From Pseudomonadota bacterium (lineage in GTDB: Bacteria > Pseudomonadota > Gammaproteobacteria > Burkholderiales > Burkholderiaceae_C), in NCBI GenBank assembly GCA_023387335.1, contig JAEWIF010000057.1:1-64000 (forward strand): a stretch of 64,000 bases of DNA, written 5' to 3'. The notes under the pieces are model-generated. The model had not been told where the DNA came from. It saw only the letters and a list, made by a program, of their open reading frames with translations, and searched no databases. Made by a program: the position numbers and the translations under genes. Of this stretch, positions 53,798-62,579 are shown piece by piece. Each line of letters opens with the position of its first letter. Within the stretch, counting starts at the first letter, position 1.

Positions 53798-54685
53798 ATG
53801 ACAGAGATCTTCGGTATCCCGATCCAGGCCTTCCTCGGGCAGCTGATGCTGGGGCTGGTCAACGGCGCGTTCTACGCCATGCTCAGCCTCGGCCTGGCGG
53901 TGATCTTCGGGCTGCTGGACATCGTCAACTTCGCCCACGGCGCGCTCTACATGGTCGGCGCCTTCGCCGCCTGGATCATGCTGGACAAGTGGGGCATCAA
54001 TTACTGGATCGCCCTGGTCGTGGCGCCGCTCATCGTCGGCGCGTTGGGGGTGGTCATCGAACGCTTGTTCCTCAAGCGGCTGTACGGGCTCGACCCGCTC
54101 TACGGCCTGCTGCTCACCTTCGGGCTGTCGCTCATCCTCGAAGGCATCTTCCGCGATCAGTACGGCGTATCGGGCCAGTCCTATCCGGTGCCCGAAGCGC
54201 TCGCCGGCGCCACCAACCTGGGCTTCATGGTGCTGCCCAACTACCGCGCCTGGGTGGTGCTGGCCTCCATCGTCGTGTGCCTGGGCACCTGGTTCCTGAT
54301 CGAACGCACGCGCCTCGGCGCCTACCTGCGAGCCGGCACCGAGAACGCCAAGCTCGTGCAGGCCTTCGGCGTCAACGTGCCGCTGATGGTGATGCTCACC
54401 TACGGCGCCGGCGCCGCGCTGGCGGCCATGGCCGGGGTGCTGGCCGCGCCGGTCATCCAGGTCACGCCGCTGATGGGCTCCAACCTGATCATCGTGGTGT
54501 TCGCGGTGGTCGTGATCGGCGGCATGGGCTCCATCCTCGGCTCGGTCGTCACCGGCCTGGGCCTGGGCGTCATCGAAGGATTTACACGGGTGTTCTATCC
54601 CGAGGCCTCGAACGTCGTCGTTTTCGTCATCATGGCGATCGTGCTGATGCTCCGGCCCGCCGGTCTGTTCGGCAAGGAGGCATGA
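53798..54685 (+). CDS. livH: ABC transporter permease LivH
   Basis: The 295-residue permease has about eight hydrophobic helices and the BPD_transp_2 patterns 'GLLDIVNFAHGALYMVGAFAAW', here split over about residues 39-60, and 'VVIGGMGSILGSVVTGLGLG'. It forms the membrane channel with LivM. It lies downstream of the livK hairpin, with AGAGAG before its ATG. The stop lies just ahead of the livM start, and AGGAGG inside its last codons serves livM. Confidence 0.95.
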   Translation: MTEIFGIPIQAFLGQLMLGLVNGAFYAMLSLGLAVIFGLLDIVNFAHGALYMVGAFAAWIMLDKWGINYWIALVVAPLIVGALGVVIERLFLKRLYGLDPLYGLLLTFGLSLILEGIFRDQYGVSGQSYPVPEALAGATNLGFMVLPNYRAWVVLASIVVCLGTWFLIERTRLGAYLRAGTENAKLVQAFGVNVPLMVMLTYGAGAALAAMAGVLAAPVIQVTPLMGSNLIIVVFAVVVIGGMGSILGSVVTGLGLGVIEGFTRVFYPEASNVVVFVIMAIVLMLRPAGLFGKEA

Positions 54686-54687
54686 CG

Positions 54688-55713
54688 ATGAACACAACAA
54701 CAACGCAAGCCGCCACCGCGGGCACCGCCGCGACGGCCACCGTCCCCGCCGCACCGAAGGCCGTGTCCGGCATCGGCAACGGCGCCCGCCTCGCCTACGT
54801 CGTCCTGCTCGCGCTGGCGATCGTGGCGCCGCTGATCGGCCTGTATCCGGTGTTCGGGATGAAGCTGCTGTGCTTCGCCCTCTTCGCCTGCGCCTTCAAC
54901 CTGCTGCTGGGCTTCACCGGCCTGCTGTCGTTCGGCCACGCGGCGTTCTTCGGCATGGCCGCGTATGTCGCCGGCTGGATGATCAAGGCGCAGGGCTGGT
55001 CGCCCGAGCTGGGCCTGCTCTCGGGCATCGCCACCGGGGCGGTGCTGGGCCTCGTCTTCGGCCTGGTCGCGATCCGCCGGCAGGGCATCTACTTCGCCAT
55101 GATCACGCTGGCGCTCGCGCAGATGGTGTTCTTCGTCTGCCTGCAGGCACCGTTCACCGGCGGCGAAGACGGCCTGCAGGGGGTGCCGCGCGGCACGCTG
55201 TTCGGCGTGCTGTCGCTCGGCTCCGACCTGACGCTCTACTACGTGGTGCTGGCCATCTTCGTGGCCTGCTTCCTCGGCATCATCCGCATCGTCACCTCGC
55301 CGTTCGGCCAGGTGCTCAAGATGATCCGCGAGAACGAGCCGCGCGCCATCTCGCTGGGCTACGCGGTCGACAAGTACAAGCTGCTGGCCTTCGTGCTGTC
55401 GGCCAGCCTGGCCGGCCTGGCCGGATCGCTCAAGACGATCGTCATGGGCTTCGCGTCGCTCACCGATGTGCACTGGTCCATGTCGGGCGAGGTGATCCTG
55501 ATGTCGCTGCTGGGCGGCGTGGGCACCTTCTTCGGCCCGGTGTTCGGTTCCGGCGTCGTGATCGCGCTGCAGAACCTGCTGGCCGACAAGGTCGGTGCCT
55601 GGGTCACGGTGATCATCGGCGCGATCTTCGTGGTCTGCGTGCTCGCCTTCCGCAAGGGCGCGGTGGGCGAACTGCAGGCCTGGATGGAGCGGCGCAAGGC
55701 GCGTCGCGCCTGA
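54688..55713 (+). CDS. livM: ABC transporter permease LivM
   Basis: The 341-residue permease has an unusual Thr/Ala-rich hydrophilic N terminus (about 1-35), then about nine helices with 'LLGFTGLLSFGHAAFFGMAAY' near residue 72, 'FAMITLALAQM', 'GEDGLQGVPRG' and 'LLGGVGTFFGPVFG'. The ATG at 54688 sits 7 nt after AGGAGG; an ATG at 54682 overlaps the livH stop but is only one base from that site. It is the last transporter gene of the cluster. Confidence 0.95.
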   Translation: MNTTTTQAATAGTAATATVPAAPKAVSGIGNGARLAYVVLLALAIVAPLIGLYPVFGMKLLCFALFACAFNLLLGFTGLLSFGHAAFFGMAAYVAGWMIKAQGWSPELGLLSGIATGAVLGLVFGLVAIRRQGIYFAMITLALAQMVFFVCLQAPFTGGEDGLQGVPRGTLFGVLSLGSDLTLYYVVLAIFVACFLGIIRIVTSPFGQVLKMIRENEPRAISLGYAVDKYKLLAFVLSASLAGLAGSLKTIVMGFASLTDVHWSMSGEVILMSLLGGVGTFFGPVFGSGVVIALQNLLADKVGAWVTVIIGAIFVVCVLAFRKGAVGELQAWMERRKARRA

Positions 55714-55717
55714 GGCC

Positions 55718-56488
55718 GTGGCCGTCGATCTCTTCTCGCTGCAAGGGCGCGTCGCCCTCGTCACCGGCGGCTCGCGCGGCATCGGCCGCATGATCGCCGC
55801 CGGCTTCCTTCGCCAGGGCGCGCGCGTCTACATCACCGCGCGCAAGGCCGCGGCCTGCGACCAGGCGGCGGCCGAGCTCTCTCCCCTCGGCACCTGCGTG
55901 TCGCTACCGCTCGATGTATCGACGCTCGACGGCTGCCGCGCACTCGCCGCCGAGATCGCGCGGCGCGAACCCGGGCTGGACATCCTGGTCAACAACGCGG
56001 GCGCCGCGTGGGGCGAAGCGTTCGACACCTTCCCCGAGAGCGGCTGGGACAAGGTGATGGACCTGAACGTCAAGACACCGTTCTTCCTGACCCAGGCCCT
56101 GCATCCGCTGCTGAAGGCCGCGGCGAAGCAACGCCCCGCCAAGGTGATCAACATCGCCTCCATCGACGGCATCTCGGTCAACCCGTGGGAGACCTACTCC
56201 TACGCCGCGAGCAAGGCCGGCCTGATCCACCTGACGCGCCGCATGGCGCTGCGCCTGGCGCAGGACAACATCGTGGTGAGCGCCATCGCGCCGGGCCCGT
56301 TCGCTTCCGACATGAACAAGCAGGCGCGTGACCATGCCGACGAAGTGGCCCGGCGAGTGCCCGTCGGCCGCATCGGCAACGAGGACGACATGGCCGGCGC
56401 GGCCATCTTCCTGGCCTCGCGCGCCGGCGACTACGTGGTGGGCGAGACGATCGTCGTCGACGGCGGCGTCACGCACGCGCGCGGCTGA
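55718..56488 (+). CDS. Short-chain dehydrogenase/reductase
   Basis: The 256-residue SDR has the cofactor loop 'TGGSRGIG' at 16-23, 'NNAGAAWGE' near 92, a catalytic Ser in 'INIASIDG', Tyr162 and Lys166 in 'YSYAASKAG', and 'IAPGPFASDM'. Residues after strand two ('ITARKAAACDQA') suggest NADP(H) use. It resembles gluconate-5-dehydrogenase-like and RhlG-like reductases, but the substrate is unknown. The GTG start lies 4 nt after the livM stop, so it may be part of the liv transcript. Confidence 0.9.
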   Translation: MAVDLFSLQGRVALVTGGSRGIGRMIAAGFLRQGARVYITARKAAACDQAAAELSPLGTCVSLPLDVSTLDGCRALAAEIARREPGLDILVNNAGAAWGEAFDTFPESGWDKVMDLNVKTPFFLTQALHPLLKAAAKQRPAKVINIASIDGISVNPWETYSYAASKAGLIHLTRRMALRLAQDNIVVSAIAPGPFASDMNKQARDHADEVARRVPVGRIGNEDDMAGAAIFLASRAGDYVVGETIVVDGGVTHARG

Positions 56489-56498
56489 AGCCGCGCGC
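56477..56498. terminator. Hairpin at the convergent ends of the SDR and kinase genes
   Basis: A perfect 9-bp all-GC stem (56477-56485 with 56490-56498) has a TGAA loop containing the SDR stop codon. It lies 13 nt before the stop of the converging kinase gene. No T-tract is present, so efficiency as an intrinsic terminator is uncertain; it may act as a two-way barrier. Confidence 0.5.
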
Positions 56499-56510
56499 CC
56501 TGTTCAGGCC

Positions 56511-57395
56511 TCAGGCCAGCGACCAGTTCTGCGGGCCCTTGCTCGCGATCTTCGCGGCGCCGACCTTGTTGCCCAGTTCGGCGCAGCGCGCCAGCGGCCA
56601 ACCCTGCTCAAGTCCGTGCAGCAGCGCGCCGCGCCAGGCGTCGCCGCAGCCGGTGGGATCGACCACCGCGGCCGCCTTCACCCCCGGCACCAGCGTCTTC
56701 TCGCCGTCGATCCACACCTCGCATCCCTCGGCGCCCAGCGTCACGATCAGGCCCTTCACGCGGCGCGAGATCGCGGCCGAATCCCAGCCGGTGCGCTCGC
56801 TGAGCATCTTGCCTTCGTAGTCGTTCACCGTGACCCAGGTGGCCTTGTCGATGAAGGCCGCCAGCTCCTTGCCGTCAAACATCGGCAGGCCCTGGCCCGG
56901 ATCGAACACGAACGGGATGCCCGCGTCATGGAACTGCTGCGCGTGCTGCAGCATCGCGTCGCGGCCGTCCGGCGAGATGATCCCGAGCTTGATGTCTGGG
57001 CGCGCCCGAATCTGCGTGACATGCGCCTGCGTCATCGCGCCCGGATGGAAGGCGGTGATCTGGTTGTTGTCCAGGTCCGTCATGATCATCGCCTGCGCGG
57101 TGTAGGTGTCGTCCAGCTCGCGCACGAACTCGGTGCTGATGCCCAGCGACTTCAGCCGCTCGATGTAGCCGGCGCCGTCGGTGCCTAGCGTGGCCATCGG
57201 CAGCGGCGTGCCGCCCAGCAGCTTCAGGCTGTAGGCGATGTTGCCGGCGCAGCCGCCGAAGTCGCGACGCAAACCCGGCACCAGGAACGAGACGTTCAGG
57301 ATGTGCAGCTGGTCCGGCAGGATCTGCTGGGCGAAGCGGCCCTCGAAATTCATGATGGTGTCGAAGGCGAGGGATCCGCAGATGACGGCTGCCAT
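56511..57395 (-). CDS. PfkB-family carbohydrate/nucleoside kinase
   Basis: The 294-residue kinase of the ribokinase/PfkB family starts 'AAVICGSLAFDTIMNFEGRF', has the N-terminal glycine pair in 'DFGGCAGNIAYSLKLLGG', and the C-terminal signature 'VVDPTGCGDAWRGALLHG' with catalytic Asp. Cys and Trp replace the usual Ala and Phe in GAGDAF. Relatives in Burkholderiales are annotated as adenosine kinase-like or sugar kinases; substrate is not assignable. It lies downstream of the DUF3426 gene, 27 nt away. Confidence 0.88.
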   Translation of the reverse strand: MAAVICGSLAFDTIMNFEGRFAQQILPDQLHILNVSFLVPGLRRDFGGCAGNIAYSLKLLGGTPLPMATLGTDGAGYIERLKSLGISTEFVRELDDTYTAQAMIMTDLDNNQITAFHPGAMTQAHVTQIRARPDIKLGIISPDGRDAMLQHAQQFHDAGIPFVFDPGQGLPMFDGKELAAFIDKATWVTVNDYEGKMLSERTGWDSAAISRRVKGLIVTLGAEGCEVWIDGEKTLVPGVKAAAVVDPTGCGDAWRGALLHGLEQGWPLARCAELGNKVGAAKIASKGPQNWSLA

Positions 57396-57422
57396 GGTTG
57401 CTCTTTGCTGTGGTGGTGAGGT

Positions 57423-58466
57423 TCAGGGGTAGAAAGCCAGCAGGCGGTAGCCCGCCACGCGGCTCGCGCCTGCGTTGTCCAGGGCCAGCGCCAGGCTGGC
57501 CGAGAAATCCGACGAAGGGGCGATGGTGTCGGCCGCGGCGCCCAGTTCGCGCGGCGTGAACACGCGCTGCAGCACCGGCTGGTCCGAGGTGTCGGTCAAC
57601 GTGAGTTGCAGGGCCGGGATCGCCACCGGCTGCGTCGACTGGTTGCGCAGCGAGAAGCTGAGGCGGTAGGCGTCGGGGCGCAGCCGCGTGAAGCCGCTGT
57701 TGTCGATCAGGATGGACTCGATGCGCTTGGGCGGCCCGATGGTGCAGTCCAGCGGCGCGCACAGCGCCCGCAGCCAGGGCCGCCACGAAGGATCCGTCGC
57801 CGCCAGCCGGTCGCGCTCGTGCACCGCGTACTGCGCGAACAGCAACCCGGCCAGCGCCAGCACCGCCAGCGACAGCAGCACCCGCATGCCGGGCTTGCGC
57901 CAGAACTCGCTGCGGCGCGCCTGGCGGACGAACGACATGTCGCCCGGGTCGGCGTCCTCGAGCTCCATGCGCGAGCTGCTGAAAGGCCGGCTGGCGGGCG
58001 CCGCGTCCGGGTGGACGGACTCGTAGCTCGATGGCCCGAAACGCGAATCGGTTTCGGTGGACAGGCGCATCAGCGCCTTGGCCTCGTCGTCGGTCAGCGC
58101 CTCCTGGCCGAACTGCGCGTCGGCGAAGTCGTCCGGCTCGGAAGCCGGTGCGGGAGGCGGGGGTTCGGCGCGCCGGCGCTCGGCGACGGGCGCGGATTCG
58201 GCCCTGACGAGCAGCGGCGCGACGTCGACCGTTTCGGGTTCAGGTTCCGCCGGCGCGGGCGTCGCGACAGGTGCCGGTGCAGGTGGCGGTTCGACCGGCT
58301 CCGCCTCGGCGAACCGAGAAGCGGCGGGTTCCTCGCGCAGCTGGGCGGCGGCATCGAACACCTCGCCGCAATGGCCGCAGCGCACCCAGCCGTCGGAGAT
58401 CTTCAGCTGGTCGGGTACGACCCTGAACATCGTCCCGCACGCCGGGCACCCGGTGATCATGCTCAT
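57423..58466 (-). CDS. MJ0042-type zinc-ribbon and DUF3426 membrane protein
   Basis: The 347-residue protein begins with a zinc ribbon (Cys7, Cys10, Cys30, Cys33 in 'GCPACG' and 'VRCGHCG'). A Pro/Ala/Glu-rich linker, one transmembrane helix near 195-215, and a C-terminal DUF3426 domain (about 240-347) follow. The domain has 'SFSLRNQSTQPVAIPALQLT', the usual conserved core. The architecture suggests a cytoplasmic metal-binding end linked to a periplasmic domain; function is unknown. It lies between prmA and the PfkB kinase, a frequent order in this group of bacteria. Confidence 0.88.
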   Translation of the reverse strand: MSMITGCPACGTMFRVVPDQLKISDGWVRCGHCGEVFDAAAQLREEPAASRFAEAEPVEPPPAPAPVATPAPAEPEPETVDVAPLLVRAESAPVAERRRAEPPPPAPASEPDDFADAQFGQEALTDDEAKALMRLSTETDSRFGPSSYESVHPDAAPASRPFSSSRMELEDADPGDMSFVRQARRSEFWRKPGMRVLLSLAVLALAGLLFAQYAVHERDRLAATDPSWRPWLRALCAPLDCTIGPPKRIESILIDNSGFTRLRPDAYRLSFSLRNQSTQPVAIPALQLTLTDTSDQPVLQRVFTPRELGAAADTIAPSSDFSASLALALDNAGASRVAGYRLLAFYP

Positions 58467-58491
58467 GAGCCGGGGATTGTAGAAGCCGCGC

Positions 58492-59373
58492 TCAGAGGCG
58501 GGCGGTCATCAGGATCCAGCCGTCCTCGCTGTCCGACACCTCGAGCTGCGCGTGCGGCGCGTAGGCCTGCTTCAGTTCGTCGGCCTGGCGCTCCAGGATG
58601 CCGGCCAGCACCAGCGAACCGCCGGGCGCGACGTAGCCGCACAGCAGCGGCGCCAGCACCTTCAGCGGCGTGGCCAGGATGTTGGCCAGCACGGTCTGGT
58701 AGCGGCCCTGCGCCAGCTCGGGCAGGCCCGAGTTCAGCGTCACCTGGTTGGCCGCGGCGTTGTCTTCGGTGGCGCGCACGGCGGCCTCGTCGATGTCGAC
58801 CGCGTCCACTTCACCGGCGCCGTACTTGGCGGCGCCGATGGCCAGGATGCCGGAGCCGCAGCCGTAGTCCAGCACGCGCTGGTCGCGCGGCGGGTTGCGC
58901 GCGATCCAGCGCAGGCACATGCGGGTGGTGGGATGCGTGCCGGTGCCGAACGCCAGGCCCGGATCCAGGCGGATCACTTGCCTGGCCTGCGCCGGCGGCT
59001 CGTGCCAGCTGGGCACGATCCAGAACTCGGGCGTGATCTCCACCGGCTCGAACTGCGACTGCGTCAGGCGCACCCAGTCCTGCTCGGCCACTTCCTCGAT
59101 GCCCAGCACCTTGCAATCGGCGAAGAAGTCCTGCGCCTGCAGCAGCCGGGCCGCCTCCTCGGCGGCTTCGCGCCGCGGGAACAGGGCCAGCACGCGCGAA
59201 CGCTGCCAGCCTTCGCGCGGCGCCGGCAGGCCGGGCTCGCCGAACAGGGCCTGCTCGGCGTCGGTCTGGGCGTCGGCGTCCTCGACGGAGACGCTCAGCG
59301 CGTCGAGCGCCTCCAGGGCATCGCCCAGGGTTTCGACCTGGTCTTCGCCGCAGAGCAGGCGCAGTTCAAACAT
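58492..59373 (-). CDS. prmA: Ribosomal protein L11 methyltransferase
   Basis: PrmA trimethylates amino groups of ribosomal protein L11. The 293-residue protein has an N-terminal L11-recognition domain, then the SAM-dependent domain with 'LDPGLAFGTGTHPTTRMCL', 'VLDYGCGSGILAIGAAKYGA' and the catalytic 'VLANILATPLKVLAPLL'. It starts 18 nt after accC ends. The accB-accC-prmA order is conserved in many proteobacteria. Confidence 0.96.
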   Translation of the reverse strand: MFELRLLCGEDQVETLGDALEALDALSVSVEDADAQTDAEQALFGEPGLPAPREGWQRSRVLALFPRREAAEEAARLLQAQDFFADCKVLGIEEVAEQDWVRLTQSQFEPVEITPEFWIVPSWHEPPAQARQVIRLDPGLAFGTGTHPTTRMCLRWIARNPPRDQRVLDYGCGSGILAIGAAKYGAGEVDAVDIDEAAVRATEDNAAANQVTLNSGLPELAQGRYQTVLANILATPLKVLAPLLCGYVAPGGSLVLAGILERQADELKQAYAPHAQLEVSDSEDGWILMTARL

Positions 59374-59391
59374 GGAAAGCCTCGCGCCGGC

Positions 59392-60741
59392 TCAGCGCTT
59401 ATGGTGCGACAGCCACTGCTCGAGGTAGTGGATGTTGGTGCCGCCGGTCATGAACTTGGCGTCCACCATCAGCTCGCGGTGCAGCGGGATGTTGGTGTTG
59501 ATGCCTTCGACCACCGTCTCCAGCAACGCCGTGCGCATGCGCGCCAGCGCCTGCTCGCGCGTGTCGCCGTGCACGATGATCTTGCCGATCATGGAGTCGT
59601 AGTTGGGCGGCACGAAGTAGTTGTTGTACACGTGCGAGTCCACGCGCACGCCCGGGCCGCCGGGGGCGTGCCACTGCGTGATGCGGCCCGGCGACGGGAT
59701 GAACTTGTACGGATCCTCGGCGTTCACGCGGCATTCGATGGCGTGGCCGCGCAGCTGGATGTCGCGCTGGGTGAACGGCAGCTTCTCGCCGGCCGCCACC
59801 ATGATCTGCGTCTTGACGATGTCGATCCCGGTCACCAGTTCAGTGACGGGATGCTCCACCTGCACGCGGGTGTTCATCTCGATGAAATAGAACTCGCCGT
59901 TCTCGTACAGGAACTCGAAGGTGCCCGCGCCGCGGTAGCCGATCTTCTTGCAGGCCGCCGCGCAGCGGTCGCCGATCTTCTCGATCAGCTTGCGCGGGAT
60001 GCCGGGGGCCGGCGCCTCCTCGATGATCTTCTGGTGGCGACGCTGCATCGAGCAGTCGCGCTCGCCCAGGTACACGGCGTTGCGGTGCTTGTCGGCCAGC
60101 ACCTGGATCTCGATGTGCCGCGGGTCCTGGAGGAACTTCTCCATGTACACCGCCGGATTGCCGAAGGCCGCGCCGGCCTCGGCCTTGGTCATCTGCACCG
60201 CGTTGATCAGGGCCGCCTCGGTGTGCACCACGCGCATGCCGCGACCGCCGCCACCGCCGGCGGCCTTGATGATCACGGGATAGCCGATGGCCTTGGCCAC
60301 GCGGCGGATCTGCGCCGGGTCGTCCGGCAGCTCGCCCTCGGAGCCGGGCACGCAGGGCACGCCCGCCTTGATCATGGCCTGCTTGGCCGAGACCTTGTCG
60401 CCCATCAGGCGGATCGACTCGGGCGTCGGGCCGATGAACTGGAAGCCGCTCTTTTCCACCCGCTCGGCGAAATCGGCGTTCTCCGACAGGAAGCCGTACC
60501 CGGGGTGGATGGCCTCGGCGTCGGTGACTTCGGCGGCCGAGATGATGGCCGGCATGTTGAGGTAGCTCAGCGGGGAAGGCGCCGGGCCGATGCAGACGGC
60601 CTCTTCGGCCAGCTTGACGTACTTGGCCTCGCGGTCGGCTTCGGAATAGACCATCACGGCCTTGATGCCGAGCTCGCGGCAGGCTCGCTGGACCCGTAGG
60701 GCGATCTCGCCCCGGTTCGCCACCAGGATCTTCTTGAACAT
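59392..60741 (-). CDS. accC: Acetyl-CoA carboxylase, biotin carboxylase subunit
   Basis: AccC carboxylates the biotin on AccB with bicarbonate and ATP. The 449-residue protein has the family start 'MFKKILVANRGEIALRVQRA', the ATP-grasp glycine loop 'AAGGGGGRGMRVV', 'ERDCSMQRRHQKIIEEAPAP' and 'FIEMNTRVQVEHPVTE'. It is complete and of normal length. It lies 18 nt downstream of accB and is followed by prmA. Confidence 0.97.
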   Translation of the reverse strand: MFKKILVANRGEIALRVQRACRELGIKAVMVYSEADREAKYVKLAEEAVCIGPAPSPLSYLNMPAIISAAEVTDAEAIHPGYGFLSENADFAERVEKSGFQFIGPTPESIRLMGDKVSAKQAMIKAGVPCVPGSEGELPDDPAQIRRVAKAIGYPVIIKAAGGGGGRGMRVVHTEAALINAVQMTKAEAGAAFGNPAVYMEKFLQDPRHIEIQVLADKHRNAVYLGERDCSMQRRHQKIIEEAPAPGIPRKLIEKIGDRCAAACKKIGYRGAGTFEFLYENGEFYFIEMNTRVQVEHPVTELVTGIDIVKTQIMVAAGEKLPFTQRDIQLRGHAIECRVNAEDPYKFIPSPGRITQWHAPGGPGVRVDSHVYNNYFVPPNYDSMIGKIIVHGDTREQALARMRTALLETVVEGINTNIPLHRELMVDAKFMTGGTNIHYLEQWLSHHKR

Positions 60742-60759
60742 GTGCGGGCGCTTACCGGA

Positions 60760-61218
60760 TCACTCGATGACGAACAGCGGCTGGCCGTATTCGACCGCCT
60801 GACCGTTCTCGCAAAGGATCTGGGTGATCGTCCCGGACTTGTCGGCTTCGATCTCGTTGAGGATCTTCATCGCCTCGATGATGCAGATGGTGTCGCCTTC
60901 CTTGACGGTGCTGCCCATCTCCACGAACGGCTTGGCGCCGGGGCTGGACGCCCGGTAGAAGGTGCCCACCATGGGCGACTTGACGGAGTGGCCGGCGGGC
61001 GCGGCGCTCGGGGCGGGGGCCGCCGCGGCTTGAGCCGGCTGGGCCGCGATCGCCGGAGAGGCGACGGTCTGCGCCATGGGCGCGGGCATCTGCTGCACCA
61101 GGGGTGCGACGCCACCCTTCACGATGCGGACCTTGCCTTCGGCTTCGGTGATCTCGAGTTCGGAGACGTTCGATTCCGACACGAGGTCGATCAGCGTCTT
61201 GAGTTTTCGCAGGTCCAT
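60760..61218 (-). CDS. accB: Biotin carboxyl carrier protein of acetyl-CoA carboxylase
   Basis: The 152-residue protein has an N-terminal 'MDLRKLKTLIDLVSESNVSE', an Ala/Pro-rich hinge (about 45-76), and a C-terminal biotinyl domain with the target Lys118 in 'IIEAMKILNEIEADKSG'. The thumb region 'SSPGAKPFVEMGSTVKEGD' is also present. The 120-nt gap upstream is unusually A/T-rich and should contain the operon promoter. Confidence 0.97.
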   Translation of the reverse strand: MDLRKLKTLIDLVSESNVSELEITEAEGKVRIVKGGVAPLVQQMPAPMAQTVASPAIAAQPAQAAAAPAPSAAPAGHSVKSPMVGTFYRASSPGAKPFVEMGSTVKEGDTICIIEAMKILNEIEADKSGTITQILCENGQAVEYGQPLFVIE

Positions 61219-61338
61219 GGCTTTGGCGCTTATTCTGAGAAGGTCCGCGAATCTACAGCAAAAAGCTGCTATTTTTACGCTTCTTCGCTTATTTTCTTAA
61301 GTCGCAGGAAGCGCCGCGCGTTCGCGGCGGTCGATCGG

Positions 61339-61902
61339 TCAGGCTGCGGAAGCCCACAGATCGAGGTCCGTTCGGGACACTTTCCCCATTCTACGCTGCC
61401 GGATCCTGCCATCCGGGCCAAACACGACGGTGAACGGAAGGCCGCCAGTCATGTTGCCCAGGTCCTTGCCCAATTGCGTTCCCTCCAGGCCCGCAAGCCC
61501 GATCGGAAACCGCACCGGGATCTTCGTCAGGTACTGGCGCACCGCGCTGGGCTGGTCGATCGCCAGGCCCACCACCTGCCAGCCGCGCGCGGACTGCTGC
61601 TGGAAGAAGGTATCCAGCAAGGGCATCTCCTCCACGCAGGGCGGGCACCAGGTCGCCCAGAAATTCAGCAGCAGCGGCTTGCCTCGCAGGCTGGCCATGG
61701 CGAGCGATCCGCCGGCCGGCGTCGCGAAGCTGGCGCTCCAGAACTGGTCGGGCGCAGGCGCGTTCTCGGCCATGGGTGCCGGACGCAGCCGCCACCAAGC
61801 GAAGCCGGCGCCGGCCACCGCGGCCGCCGTGCCCACGCCCACCGTGAGCAAGCGGCGCCGACGAGCGTCGGCTGCCGCGGTTTGCTGCTGAACGGCTTCC
61901 AT
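61339..61902 (-). CDS. TlpA-like membrane-anchored thioredoxin
   Basis: The 187-residue protein has a basic N terminus, one transmembrane segment (about 20-37) and a periplasmic thioredoxin domain. The active site is CPPC (Cys86 and Cys89 in 'FWATWCPPCVEEMP') and the cis-Pro loop is 'GGLPFTVVFGPDG'. It belongs to the TlpA/ResA group of thiol-disulfide reductases that act in cytochrome c maturation or envelope redox control. Its ATG shares one base with the stop of the unknown gene upstream. Confidence 0.9.
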   Translation of the reverse strand: MEAVQQQTAAADARRRRLLTVGVGTAAAVAGAGFAWWRLRPAPMAENAPAPDQFWSASFATPAGGSLAMASLRGKPLLLNFWATWCPPCVEEMPLLDTFFQQQSARGWQVVGLAIDQPSAVRQYLTKIPVRFPIGLAGLEGTQLGKDLGNMTGGLPFTVVFGPDGRIRQRRMGKVSRTDLDLWASAA

Positions 61903-62489
61903 CACACTTCCTCCACCATCGCCCGGACCGCCGCGGTGTCGCCGCGAGAAACACGCCGGCGCGCATCGGGCTTGAGCGCGCCGCGCAGGTCGTCGTGGTC
62001 GTGGATCAGCAGGTGCACGCCCACCGGTTCGCCCAGCCCGGGGCACATGCTGGAGAGGCTCAGCGCCTCGACCGGCGCGCCCTGGAAACCCGTGACCGTG
62101 CGCGCCTCGTAATCCACGCCCTTGTCGATCAGCGCGATCTCGGCCGATTTCGGGTCGTCGCAGAACAGTTGCAGGTAGATGTCCGACAGCCGCGTGGCCG
62201 TGCCGTTCCAGACCGCGCCCGTCAGGTGCGGGCGGAACTCGGCGAGGCGCTCCATCCAGGTGAGCGCGTGGCGGCGCAGCGCTTCCAGCTCCGCGGGCTG
62301 CGTGTCGCCGCAGAACACCGAGATGTACTCGCGCACGGCCTCCTCGACCGCGTCGTTGTCCGGCAGGGCCGCGCGTTGCGGCAGCCCCAGCTGCTTGACC
62401 GCGCGGCGCTTGGCCGGGCCGTATTCCAGTCCCTCCTCCACCACCATGCGGGCGGCGGTGGCGGCGATTTCCGATTGCACGCTGTCCAT
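61902..62489 (-). CDS. Unknown protein adjacent to mpl
   Basis: The 195-residue protein has an N-terminal helical half with 'VEEGLEYGPAKRRAVKQLGL' (about residue 17 on) and a second, mixed half with 'HLTGAVWNGTATRLSDIYLQ', 'DDPKSAEIALIDKGVDYEAR' and 'GVHLLIHDHDDLRGALKPD'. The second half has a nucleotidyltransferase-like feel, but no catalytic motif can be named. There is no signal peptide or membrane segment. It is divergent from mpl and coupled by one base to the TlpA-like gene. I recall similar proteins beside mpl in Burkholderiales, sometimes mislabelled as the ligase. Confidence 0.78.
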   Translation of the reverse strand: MDSVQSEIAATAARMVVEEGLEYGPAKRRAVKQLGLPQRAALPDNDAVEEAVREYISVFCGDTQPAELEALRRHALTWMERLAEFRPHLTGAVWNGTATRLSDIYLQLFCDDPKSAEIALIDKGVDYEARTVTGFQGAPVEALSLSSMCPGLGEPVGVHLLIHDHDDLRGALKPDARRRVSRGDTAAVRAMVEEV

Positions 62490-62566
62490 CACCGGGGCAT
62501 TGTGCCCCGGTCGCCGGCACGCAACGCGGGCGTCGTGCATGCACGGAGCCCGCGCGAGGTCACCTC

Positions 62567-62572
62567 GATAAT
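62567..62572 (+). promoter_or_regulatory. Possible -10 box of mpl, predicting a leaderless mRNA
   Basis: GATAAT lies 7 nt before the mpl ATG, the same spacing as at hemA, and no Shine-Dalgarno sequence intervenes. The nearest GAGG is more than 20 nt upstream. No convincing -35 is visible. Confidence 0.4.
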
Positions 62573-62579
62573 CGAACCC

